This document shows positions 1-9,968 of a stretch of DNA of 31,010 nucleotides, piece after piece. Position 1 is the stretch's first letter, and each line of letters starts with the position of its first letter. This stretch comes from Condylostoma magnum (taxonomy: Eukaryota; Ciliophora; Heterotrichea; Heterotrichida; Condylostomatidae). The stretch lies in assembly GCA_920105805.1 (NCBI GenBank), contig CAKKTI010000211.1:1-31010 (forward strand), read 5' to 3'. The position numbers and the translations under genes are program-made. Below the pieces are notes generated by a model. The model made no database searches, was not told where the DNA came from, and saw only the letters and a program-made list of their open reading frames with translations.

Positions 1-52
1 CCGGGTCGGCTGGGTGAAAGCCAGCTATCCTAACCTGCTAGACTAATGCGGA
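1..52 (-). tRNA. tRNA-Glu (anticodon UUC), 5' part, cut by window edge
   Basis: Read on the minus strand, the sequence begins with a 7-nt acceptor strand (TCCGCAT, positions 52-46) and a D arm carrying an A-box-like TAGTCTAGCAGG. It then forms a 5-bp anticodon stem GCTGG/CCAGC around the loop CTTTCAC, so the anticodon is TTC (Glu, GAA codons). The variable region and the start of the T arm (GACCCGG) run off position 1, so the 3' half is not visible. It is a standard Glu tRNA, not one of the Gln or Trp tRNAs needed to read TAA, TAG or TGA. It is transcribed away from the Pol III subunit gene at 219. Confidence 0.9.
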
Positions 53-218
53 ACTTATTCATTACGAGAAAAGCAAGTATTTAAACAATATCTGTGATTG
101 GATTATAAGGAGAGAGTATTTACAAGTTTATTTAGAAATTTCAATATATATTTTGTGTTATACTATGCTAGTGACTATAGCTTAAATAATCCATGTATTA
201 ATAAGTAAATATTAAATA

Positions 219-536
219 ATGGAATTCTGCCCAAATTGCTCTAATTTACTTATGCTTGAAAATAACGGATCTCATCTAAGATTTAACTGTAGAACTTGTC
301 CTTATCTTTATAATATTAACAAAAAGATAGTTAACTTTTTAGAAATCGACAATCAGATATAAGATGAAATCATTCCTACTGAGGACTGGGACAATGCACC
401 CTAAACAACTATACGATGTGACGTTTGTGATAATAACAAAGCTTATTATAAATTAATGTAAATTAGGTCCGCTGATGAACCAATGACAGAGTTTTATAAA
501 TGCACATCATGCAAGCATACTTGGTTTGAGAATTAG
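219..536 (+). CDS. RPC11: RNA polymerase III subunit RPC11/POLR3K-like
   Basis: A 105-residue protein, close to the 108-110 residues of yeast RPC11 and human POLR3K. This subunit carries the RNA-cleavage and termination activity of Pol III. An N-terminal zinc ribbon (CPNC near residue 4, CRTC near 25) is followed by a linker and a C-terminal TFIIS-like ribbon (CDVC ... CTSC). The second ribbon holds the hallmark QIRSADEPMT, whose acidic Asp-Glu pair acts at the polymerase active site. The Gln before IRSADEP is a TAA codon, good evidence that TAA can mean Gln. The conserved C-terminus is followed at once by TAG TAA (534-539), so the same codons also end the protein. No intron is needed. The start is the first ATG in frame. 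It lies 166 bp from the divergent tRNA gene. Confidence 0.95.
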
Positions 537-678
537 TAAAATAGTTTTATACTCAATTGTTTATGCAATCTATTATTTGTTTAGAAAGTTATAAGTAATC
601 AGTTCAACATAAAATTCATACTAAGAAGTTCTTATTAATATAGTAAATTCAGTCATTACTTTTTCCAAAATACATAAA

Positions 679-2343
679 ATGTCAACTTTTAAGCTATTTT
701 ATACTCTATTAGCTCTATGCTTATCAAGCTTCATAGACGAGCTAAAAGATGGTGAAGTAGGAGGATATTTAAGTATAGTTCAAATGGAAAATTATCTACA
801 TTTGATACAAAGTAGTAAGCCAGACAATATTTAAGTAGAAACTCTTGGTACAACGATTTAAGGACAAAGTATAAAGGGACTATACATCAATTCAAGCAGT
901 GTTTAAAAAGCAGGAATTTTAATAACAGGACAATTTAGTACATCTTAACCAGCTTTGACTTAAGCAATTTTGTACTTAGCGCATTAAATACTAAGTGGAT
1001 ATAAGGATGATTTATACTATGGATTAGATTTCTGGATTTATCCTATAATTAACTATGACAGCTATAAAAAGGCATAAGATCTATACGAAAATTCCTTCCC
1101 TTTATACGAAAAAAACCAAAAAACAGTAACATGTTCTGATTATACTTTACAAGGAGTTAATATCATGACAAATTTCGACTGAAATTTCAAAGTAGTAGAA
1201 AATCAATGCTTCGGACATTATTCTGGGCCAGTTCCTTTTTCAGAAATAGAATCATAGAAACTATCAAAGCTAATAAACTTTTAAAAGAATATCAAAATGT
1301 GGATACATTTTGAAGGATTTAATAATTCATTGTTTTACCCGACTAAGTAGTCAAGTGGCTATTCTAATGATCTGTTTGATAAAATTTTTGAGAGAATTGG
1401 TGAAATTGGAGATGACTATGGATTTACAAGAGGAGACTGGGAGGCACAAATGCATGATGATCATGGTATGTGAATGTACTGGGCTGAGTAATAATAAATC
1501 CTCCCTATATAGATTGCACTAGGGGACAAAGGAGTAACGGGTGATGAACTTGATAGTGTTTTTGAAAGCATCGATACTACTGTATCAGAATTAATCAAAC
1601 TTGCTGGATACTTACCTGAAGTTAATATAATTGAATCTGATCTTATAGAATGTCTTGAAGAGCATGGATGTTACTAATAAGATGCTCATTCTAATTCCCT
1701 ATTAATGTTCCAGATTAAAAACATAGGGCTAAATTACCTACCTTAGTCTGTTGTTAGTATAGAGCTATAAGAGTAATTTGGAAGTAATTTTTAGATCTAA
1801 GTAGAGAGATTTTTAGTACTTGAGGGTCCATATTCATTAGATGATATGACACCTTAAAAGATTTAGAAACTCGGATAAATTATTGTTAGTGGCGGGGAAA
1901 AATTTGCTTCTAAGTTTGATTATGATTTACAGGAATTATAGCCTGATGAAACAGTTTTGCTTTTACTTTATATAGATTATATGAAAAGTCTAGATTATGA
2001 GCCTTACTAATTCTCTATAACACTAACATTTGATATAATAGAAGCTTCAAATTAAGACCCGATTTTCACTTATGCTTAACAATATTACAAAACACTTACA
2101 TCTATATTAGGAGATGCTAACAATTAAAAGGATGACGACGATGATGATGACCATGAAGGAATCTCATTTGTAGTTGCTGGTATTATTGTAATAGTTGTAA
2201 TTATTGTCCTAATAATAATTTGCTCTATAAAATGCTGCAAAACGGACAAGAAGCAAACTGAAGATCAAGAATTTCAAGCAGTTCCAGTGGTATCCGATCC
2301 CGTTGATAGCCCAATAGGCAGTTCTGAGTCAGATAGAGCTTAG
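679..2343 (+). CDS. M14 carboxypeptidase-like protein, probably inactive, membrane anchored
   Basis: A 554-residue protein in one frame when TAA/TAG are read as Gln and TGA as Trp. It begins with a signal peptide (MSTFKLFYTLLALCLSS) and has the zinc-carboxypeptidase fold outline: a GYLSI strand, an ITGQF segment near residue 82, the CFGHYSGPVPFSEIES block, and WIHFEGFNNSLFYP near 206, which matches the region of the second zinc His. The usual first zinc motif HxxE is replaced by GQFSTSQ, and the catalytic Glu of the (T/I)ELxDxG block is Gln in LPIQIALGDKG (near 276, a TAG codon). A poly-Asp stretch, one transmembrane helix (about 495-516) and a short tail follow. It is therefore probably a surface or vesicle pseudoenzyme. 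The stop chosen is TAG at 2341; TAA follows six bases on. It converges on the BPI-like gene 32 bp away. The family is inferred from motifs only. Confidence 0.7.
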
Positions 2344-2375
2344 AATTAACTTTTTTACTAAACTTCTAAATTAAC

Positions 2376-3872
2376 CTAAATATACTGTCTTTGATTAGAT
2401 CCATAGCTCTTGGGAACCATTTCCAAATCATCAAAGGTGAAAACAGGGGTGGCTTCAATACTAGCATATCCTTTCTGGACAATAACATCAGAGTTAGTCA
2501 AATTCACAAAGCTGAGATTAGGTAGAGGATACCCATTCTGCAAGAACTACTGATTAATAGTAGGCAAGAAGAGAGTGATAACAAAGTTCAAGGTGTTTTC
2601 AAGTCCGGAAGTGTCAACAGGCCCGGTAACAGTTACGTTTTTAGCAGTAATACTATCAATGCTTACTGTATTCACGGCTCCTTTGATCTCCCAATCAGCT
2701 TCGTATACATCAGCGTCTAAGCTTAGCTCAATGACTAAATCTACAGCGGATCCCTGACTCCTTACATCAACTGCACATGAGGTAGTTAGTTTTCCATCAA
2801 GATCCCCGGATGTTTTGCCAGATGCAGGAGCGTTGAGAGTAACTACTGGATTGTTTTACCCTGTGCATACCAGGTCAACTTGCTTATTTGATCCGTATTT
2901 AGATACTAATCCGGGGATAAAGTTGTTCAAAAAGTCGGTATTGAGCTGGATTGGAGAGGATGAAGGTACTAAATTACTAGAAATGTTGAAATATAGGAGA
3001 TTGGACTGATATGAAGCGTATAAAGCAGAGTTAATGTTATACTCAGTCACAAATACTTACACTCCTCGTCTGGAACAAGTGACATCAGGAAGGGCTACTC
3101 TAGCTGGAATGGGTGGATTGGTATTAGGATTAGTAACATCCAACACAATACCGTTGAAGGATCCGAAAATAGCTGAGTCAGTTACTTTAGGCTCTTCTGT
3201 GATCTCTAAGTCAACTTCTAAGTCGGTGTTAGGGATTTTAACATTGCTGGATAATCCTTGGAGTATATTGTCTAAAGAAGTAGCTACTTAGTCCTGGATA
3301 GCACTGCCGATTTGCTTAGCTATAGAGTTCTTAAGGGATTTCTTGAATAAGTCTACAATCCATTCGGCCACTTTGGCTAGTACATCTCCACTGGTGGTTA
3401 CAGAGATGTCTCCAATTGTTACGACACATGATGGTACTTACAAGTTTAGTTTTCCATTAACCTCAGTTACTAAGATTTAAGCATTGGCTGACGTATTGGA
3501 GAAACTAAAGTCTATAGTTCCACTTCCTCCTCCGATGGGAAGAGAGTAGCTGAAGGCAGCGGTTCCCACTGCTCCCAATTGATTGAGTATTAAGTCAACT
3601 TCATCAGTTGGTTTAAAGTCGAGATTTGTATTCTTTACATCTACTTTAAGATCAGTGATTTTAATGTTAGTAACATTGATTTTGATACTAAATACACTCC
3701 AGCCTATCTTGTCGTGGACATCTGGAATGGAAATTGACTTGATATTGCTGAGGAGCTTGGGAAGAAGATCGTTTTTAGCTTATGTAAGAACGGTATCATC
3801 TATGCAAAGCTCTGCTCCGGTATTGTCAGCATTTACTGCTGAGAATAAAGTTAATAATGCTATGGTGAACAT
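2376..3872 (-). CDS. BPI/LBP-family secreted lipid-binding protein
   Basis: A 498-residue protein with a signal peptide (MFTIALLTLFSAVNA), reading without breaks from ATG at 3872 to TAG at 2376-2378. Length and layout match bactericidal permeability-increasing / lipopolysaccharide-binding proteins: two BPI barrels. The first holds a VPSCVVTIGDISVTTSG strand and a FKKSLKNSIAKQI helix typical of the family. The second follows a central linker with Cys-Thr-Gly. In animals the family binds lipopolysaccharide or lipids; in protists it is often secreted and may act on bacterial prey, but that role is inferred. Plus-strand open frames at 2575-2757, 2815-3009, 3034-3291 and 3583-3918 are shadows of this gene. 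It faces the M14-like gene tail to tail, so the 3' untranslated parts must be under about 30 bases or overlap. Confidence 0.85.
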
Positions 3873-4222
3873 ATTTATTATTATTTTTACAAATAAGTAT
3901 GGTAGCCACTATTTCTAAGCTAGTAAAATTTAGGTTGATATGTATTTTTAATCATATATATAGAATGTTTATTTTATCCAACTTAATTGCATGATAACAG
4001 CTAAGAGCATTCAACTTCTTACTTTAAAATGTGTTATTATATGCTGGACTTAATAGACTAGCTGATAATAAGAGCAATTGAGGTGATCTTTTACATAATT
4101 CTCAAAATATCCAATTAACTTATCTTTACCACTGAATTTTAAATATTGTCTATATAAAAATAATCCTTAGTAAATCTTTTTTAAACTTCTAAATCAAATA
4201 ACAAACTAATAAAGTATAATAA
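3873..4222. other. AT-rich intergenic region upstream of the BPI-like gene
   Basis: About 350 bases, strongly AT-rich, with no recognised gene, RNA or repeat. It lies upstream of the minus-strand BPI-like gene and probably holds its promoter, but I see no motif I can name. Confidence 0.5.
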
Positions 4223-4615
4223 ATGAAGTGGAGTATATGGTGTAATTAAGTAAATGTACTAAATTTCATAAATCAATCTGGATATCCATACTATTAGCAA
4301 TTCATTCCTGAAATACAATAGAAAGGAGTTTATAAAATTAATATGTAATCAAACTAAGATACTTCTTATAACATCATATGCGCTTATTATTTACATAGAA
4401 TATTAAAGAATTTCGAATTATCTCATTAAACTAATATTATTTAATAAATCAATGCTAAAATCTAGATTTATATTATTTTCCAATAATAATTTGAGTGAAT
4501 GCCAATACTTTAATTTTACAATTAATTTTGAGACAGGCAATTGTTGTAGTAGATGATTAGTTATATCAACTAATTTAATATAAGGATAATATAACAAAGT
4601 AATAAAGAAAAATAA
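4223..4615 (+). CDS. Doubtful small Q/N-rich protein
   Basis: From ATG at 4223 a 130-codon frame reads as a Gln-, Asn- and Ile-rich protein starting MKWSIWCNQ. Two TGA codons are taken as Trp, and it ends at a tandem TAA TAA (4613-4618). Nothing in it is recognised. The GC content is lower than in the clear genes of the window, and the opposite strand (4630 down to 4418) also gives a protein-like frame starting MELCLLFFFITLL. With no unconditional stop codon, such frames arise by chance in AT-rich DNA, so this is a candidate only. Confidence 0.22.
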
Positions 4616-4893
4616 TAAACAAAGTTCCATTTTTGTAGAAATAAAATTTCTGTATTAAGCAAAATAACATACTTAATCTAAAGTTAATAAATAACTTGAA
4701 ATTATCAAATAATATAGATAAACTATTCTTGTATTATATATCAATTTCTAAATTCAACACCTTAGAATGCTTCCTAACAAATACTAAGATGATATTTCAT
4801 TATTATTGAATTTAGATCATAAACGTTTCTAATTGTAGCATTTTAATCAAAATTAATGCATATTATGCTAGAAAACTTAAAATGTGATAGTAT

Positions 4894-5601
4894 TTAGATA
4901 TATTCATTTAAAACAAGCATATATTTCTTACCTACTGTTCAAGCAGGAGGTTGTTTATAAATAAAAAATGATTTTTGATTAACGTTTCACTAAACTGATA
5001 AACATAATAAGGCTTTTGTATTAAGTAGCTCAATATTACTATTCATTTTTAAATTTACTTTACAATTTTTAGGTGTTTAAAATAAGATATTTGTATTCAT
5101 TTTATAAATTGAGGCCTAAAAGTAAGGCAATTTTTGCTTTTAAGCTGCATTTTTACTCTTTAAATTGAGTATTACTAATTGCTTATCTAAATCTCCAATA
5201 GTTTATGTAGTTTTCTAAGATTAATATTTAAGTGATAAATTTGCCTAATTAATTTTATTTAATTCCTAATTTTATCTTTGTTGTATAAGAATCTAATGAT
5301 GATAAAAGCTACACTGTAATATGAAGTACTTTAACTATACCATTAACAAAGATTTTCTAATGCTTTACTAGTTTCACTCTGTTATTTTACTCCTAATTGT
5401 AAGCTCTTATATGTACAGACAGCATAGGTCTCTTATTCAAATCTTCGCATATTACTTAATGCTATTTTACTAATTGACTATACTTTGAGCATAACTTACA
5501 TAATTATACCAAAAGTATCATAAGCAATTTTGCTCTGATACTTAGCTCTTTATCTTAACTACTGTAGAAACAAGCAACACCTCTTTTAACAATCGATCCA
5601 T
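4894..5601 (-). CDS. Doubtful coiled-coil-like hypothetical protein
   Basis: A 235-codon minus-strand frame from ATG at 5601 to TAA at 4894-4896. It reads as a Lys-, Gln- and Leu-rich protein starting MDRLLKEVLL, with a middle part that looks helical or coiled-coil. If real, it would be divergent from the TPR gene at 5863, with 261 bp between start codons. Against it: five TGA codons must be read as Trp, which is about what chance gives in DNA of this composition; two other minus-strand frames and one plus-strand frame (from ATG near 5322) look almost as good; and I recognise no domain. Confidence 0.25.
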
Positions 5602-5862
5602 AAATGTTTGATTATAGGAAAATATGTATTAAAAATTAAAAAAGCTTTAAAAGTAGTCAACAAAATCTGGTACAATAATCAGATTGATTACTTTAAGCTT
5701 AATACAAGGTAACAAAAACAGAACATGAAAAGTGCTACAATTTTAGCCTTCGATTGATTAAAATAACCTATTCCCTAAGTTAAATATACTCAATTTGTTT
5801 TATTTTATTAATGATGCTTTAATAAAATTTGTAATCCTCCTTAGACTTAAAAAGTTAGATAA

Positions 5863-7491
5863 ATGGCATAGAAGTAAACTTCTTAAATCATAAAACTAAA
5901 AACTAAGGTGCAAAAAAATCCCTACGATATCAAAGCCTTGGCCCAATTAGGAACAATTTACTGCACAAAAGGAACATACTCCTTAGCCTGCTAGAATTAC
6001 GAGTAAATTGTCAGAATAGATTCTAAAAATATAAAGGCTTGGCAGGCCCTCGGCAATGCTTATCTCCTTAGGCAAGACTACCAGAAATGCCTTATGGCTT
6101 ACTAAAAATCGGTAAAACTTCAAGGGGGATAACCAAATGAATAGTTATGATACGGATTATCGCTACTTTATGAAATTTTCAACTCACCAGAAAATGCAAT
6201 AGATGCGATGAAAGAGATCTGCTTCAAGTGCGAAGGTTTTGTTCTCATGCCGGAGCTGTACTATAGACTCGGAAATCTTCAATAAATGTAGCAGCATTAC
6301 TCTGAAGCTATTGATTCTTACAATCAGTCTTTGAATTTTATAGAACATTAAATTCCTCAGTCTAGAAAAATCGATACCCTTCTTAACCTAGCGATTTGTT
6401 ATTGAAAGCTATAAATAACTTCAAGTTGCTTTGAGGCTCTTAACTAGGCTGTGCAATTAAATAAACAAAACTATAAAACCGCCTAAATTTATGGATGAAT
6501 CACGGCCTTATCTGGTAATTACGATTAAGGCCTGGAATTGCTTAAATCAACTTTAAAGCTAGCAAAGCCCAATGCTGCTTAATATTCAGATGCTCTTTAC
6601 CTTATAGCCAGAATTTACGAAATGAAAGAAGAATCAGAATTTGCCTATAAGTACTATCGAAAAGCTTTGGAAACTAATTCATTATCCCATGTGTACTGAA
6701 ACTCAATAGGCATACTGTATGCTAAGAATAATCAAATGGAAGATTCATTTTAGATGTTTTAAAATGCTTACTAATTAAAAAAACTTTCTCCGGAAGTTCA
6801 TAGAAATCTTAGCATTCTTTACTATCTAACTGGTTAGCATGAAGATGCTCAAAAAGCGTTTTAGTATTACACGTAGATTAGCTAGGATGGAATAAAAATA
6901 GAGAACTTTAGTATAGAACATCTTTAAAATTTAGAATTTTAGCATATTGAAGTAAATTTTGATAATATTCCCTTTAGTATTATAACGTAAAATCCTATGA
7001 GAAAGCGGAACTTAAAGCCTTTTAAGAAGCTTATAAGTTTGTCTAAGAGATAGGCTGTTTCCGGACAGGGATCCTAATAAACAATGGGTTAAATAGTAGA
7101 AACATAAGAAGCTCAATGCTAGACAAGCCTTACTCGTCTTAACTTTTCATTTGGAGAAATAGATTTACAGATTATTCCTAAATAATCGGATAGTTAAGAT
7201 AGGCATAAAAGAGCCTAAAAAGAGTTTATAAGGTAAAATAGGGAAAATTAGAACTCACAAAAGAATTTCTAAAATATGTTTGAAGCTTAGAATTTATAGC
7301 CTAGAGAGCAAGCTTAGAGTATCAATAATTATTGGTATTGGGTAGCTCAACAATAAAGAATGTGCTAAATGCCACCCGTTTTTCCTCCTATGTTTCCTCC
7401 TCCTTAATATGAATAGTATTTGTAGTATTTATAGTTTATGGGATAGAATCAACATAATGGAGCACCTAATGATACCAACAAAAATAGATAG
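5863..7491 (+). CDS. TPR protein resembling Cyc8/Ssn6 or UTX repeat region
   Basis: About 542 residues. Residues 8 to about 360 are tandem tetratricopeptide repeats (KAWQALGNAYLLRQDYQKCLMAY-type units) with the irregular spacing of the Cyc8/Ssn6 co-repressor and UTX TPR blocks: an LWYGLSLLYE unit, then ELYYRLGNL, then VYWNSIGILYAKNNQ. A Gln-, Asn- and Pro-rich C-terminal tail contains a PPVFPPMFPPP stretch and QYLQYLQF, as in transcriptional co-repressors. TGA codons read as Trp at TPR-consistent places (VYWNS, CYWKL). The frame is continuous from ATG at 5863. The stop is uncertain: TAG at 7489 is chosen, but TAA at 7510 is possible. A role in transcription is inferred from the resemblance; it could be another TPR scaffold. 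Confidence 0.75.
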
Positions 7492-7994
7492 TTAATATTA
7501 GAATTAGAATAAACTCAGCAAATAATACTACCAATTTTATATGTTCAAACAATTTTCTTAGACTAATTCATAGTGTTTCATTGAATTTGTTGTAATGTAG
7601 TCTAAATTCTTAAAATATGGGATTTCTACCCAATTTTTAGTAACCATTATATATAGATACTTATCATGCTTCTAAAATAGAAGCTTAAATCTGAATCATT
7701 ATAACTCAAATACACTCTTAAATCAATATAGAAGCTAAAATAAGATTTGAATTATGTTAAATACTATAAAATAAGTTGCTTCTTAACAAATAGAGTTTCT
7801 GCCTATTAAATATCAAGAATGAAAAAGTATATTATTTTTATAAAGCAGCAGTTTCACTATATTGATTTTAATTTTCAAAACCAACTATAAACTAATCTTT
7901 GCTAAATATCAAAACATCAATTAGATTTTAAAATCTATAAATTCATAAACCAATGCAACCCAATATTAATTTATAATTTTAATAACTTATATTA
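7492..7994. other. AT-rich region between two convergent genes
   Basis: About 500 bases between the 3' ends of the TPR gene and the ankyrin-kinase gene. No recognised protein, tRNA or terminator. It is long for this compact region, where other convergent pairs are 32-36 bp apart, but I see no convincing frame on either strand. A few short A/T-rich repeats, such as AGAAGCT and its variants near 7680-7740, are not clearly meaningful. Confidence 0.5.
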
Positions 7995-9956
7995 TCAAAC
8001 TTCCATAACTGACCATCCTTCAATCTTTCTCTCCGGAATTTCCACCTCTAGTTCCCCAAACGCCTCCTCCAATGATATGTTCTTATGCTATCTTCTAGGT
8101 ATAATTGGCTGATGAGGTGTATATTGCTTATTAATAACCATATCTCAGTCAATATTCGCCAGAAACTCATGCCTTTTAACCTCTTCTACATCCTCGGAGC
8201 CATGTCCAATCCTCCTTTTTGGAATTCTGTCAATCAATGCTCTTATAAAACTTTAAGCTTCAGGAGACACATGCTTTGGGAAGGTCAGTCTAGCTTTCTA
8301 TATATTGTAGTACAGTCTTTCCCTATTTGACGAGTAGTAAGGAGGCTTCCCTACTAGCATCTCATAGCTAAGCACACCTAGAAGATACCAGTCAACTGAC
8401 TTATCATGGCCCTTTCGTCGTAGCATCTCCGGTGGCAAATAAGCAACTGAGCCACAGAAGGACCTGCTCATCATTCCGTGGTATATTCCTTCCTTGGATA
8501 GCCCGAAATCAGTTAAATGTGCATGGCCTTGAGCATCTAATACAATGTTTTCAGGTTTTAGGTCTCTGAATACTATACCATGAGCATGCAGTTCCCCTAT
8601 AGCCAGAGCTATCTCAGCCACGTATATTTTAGTCATTTCCTCAGTTAGCCTTTTCTAAACGCATAAAATCTTACCAAAATCACCTCCAGCGTAGAAATCC
8701 ATCACCAATGCTAGTTTCTTAGGTGTTTGAAAGGCATAGTTCAGTTTTACTATAAAAGGGTGATTGATACGCTTTAATATATTACGCTCTGTGAAGGCAT
8801 AGCGTATTAGGTTATTAGTGAACACCTTGTCTTTGTCGAGTACTTTAACAGCGTACATGTCCTATGTTCCTTGCTTTTTCATTAAAAACACACGGCCAAA
8901 ACTACCCTTTCCTAGTTCAAAAACTGCTTCGAAATCAATAGCACTTACTGGCTTAACAGGCTCTATTATAGTTTCCTCCATCGACTTAGTCAATGTTTAT
9001 CGTTAAGAAATGGCAAAGGTTTTACTGTCCTCCAGCAGTTTTCGTAGATCTGCTCTAGTTTTAGCTTTCTTAGGCTTATTTATCAAAAACTAGTTAATCT
9101 AGTCTGTTCTGGAGTTTTTTAGTAAAATATTGAAAAAAGGAGTGCGAGAGTAGCCTTAAGTACAGATTTGTATGTTATTTTTCTCGCAGAACTTCTGTAT
9201 AAGTTCAACAATTTCAACAGATCCTGCCAGGTCTATAGGATGCTTATGCATTGAATCAGTAATATTTAAAGAGCATCCAGAATCCAGTAGTCATTGTACA
9301 ATCTGCAAGTGTCCTTACATACACGCAAAATGCAAAGGCGTCTATAAAGCATTATCCAAGCAGTCTAAATTAGCCCCTTCCTCCACCAGCAGCATCACAA
9401 TCTATATGTGCCCCGCTATGCATGCAAGATGCAAAGGAGTCTTCCCTGTACTTGTCTTGGCTTCTATATCAATCATCTCTCCCTCAAATATCAAAACCTA
9501 GCAAACCTCATAAAACCCTTCGTTAGTAGCGATGTGTAAAGCAGTCCAGTCATGGAGCCCTCTGGAATTGACCTGTGCTATAGTGGTTTCCCCTTCTTAC
9601 CAATTAATCAAGCTCCTAACTCTCTAGTAGTCGTTTTCATGCGCTGCTTATCATAATGAGTTATTCTTTTCCCTTATTTAAACCAACTATTGAGATGCTT
9701 ACTAAGCAGATTCCATTTCAAGTACACGTGAGAAAGTCTCTGAAAAATGCTCTTTATGCATATCTCTTAAGTCAATTTCTTCACCAGTGTCTAAATTTCT
9801 GATAGTAAAAACTCCTTCAGGAAGTGCCACTTGATCTTCTAAAGGAATCTGTTATTCCTGTCCAGGGACCAATACAGATTACTCGTCTATTGGATCTGCT
9901 TCTTATACTGGCTCCAGAGAGCCAGCATAGATGATACTCGGGTTTTCTGACTCCAT
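7995..9956 (-). CDS. Ankyrin-repeat plus AGC-type protein kinase (probable fusion)
   Basis: Read as one 653-residue protein from ATG at 9956 to TGA at 7995-7997 (TAA follows). Residues 1-95 are acidic and unrecognised. About 100-245 hold some four ankyrin repeats (DWTALHIATNEG, KTPLHLACIAGH, QTPLHFACMQGH). From 326 comes an AGC-family Ser/Thr kinase: glycine loop GKGSFGRV, Lys 371 (AVK), FRDLKPEN in place of YRD, DFG, and PPEM in place of APE. The RRIG and NIDWD blocks follow, the Trp being TGA. No hydrophobic motif closes the tail. Residue 318 is TAA at 9003-9005. If that is a true stop, there are two genes: ankyrin (9003-9956) and kinase (7995-8981), 21 bp apart. The same frame continues through the gap without TGA, so I prefer fusion. 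The start lies 12 bp from the divergent ATG3 start. Confidence 0.8.
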
Positions 9957-9968
9957 ATATAAAATACA

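Noticed and set aside
1-52. tRNA as a suppressor-type Gln or Trp tRNA
   Set aside because: The anticodon reads TTC (Glu), with the normal eukaryotic Glu tRNA layout.
1310-1522. Short standard-code ORF inside the M14-like gene
   Set aside because: It is in another frame of a gene with a signal peptide, M14 motifs and unbroken frame.
2856-3050. 64-codon minus-strand ORF
   Set aside because: Not a gene by itself; it is an in-frame piece of the BPI-like gene between TAA/TAG codons that mean Gln.
4418-4630. Minus-strand ORF with signal-like start MELCLLFFFITLL
   Set aside because: Reverse reading of an A/Q-rich frame naturally gives Leu/Phe-rich text; no domain, very AT-rich, and a plus-strand frame is equally good.
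8085-8330. Plus-strand ORF over the kinase
   Set aside because: Reverse of the conserved kinase C-lobe; no homology of its own.
9172-9501. Plus-strand 109-codon ORF rich in Cys and His
   Set aside because: Shadow of the ankyrin repeats on the other strand.
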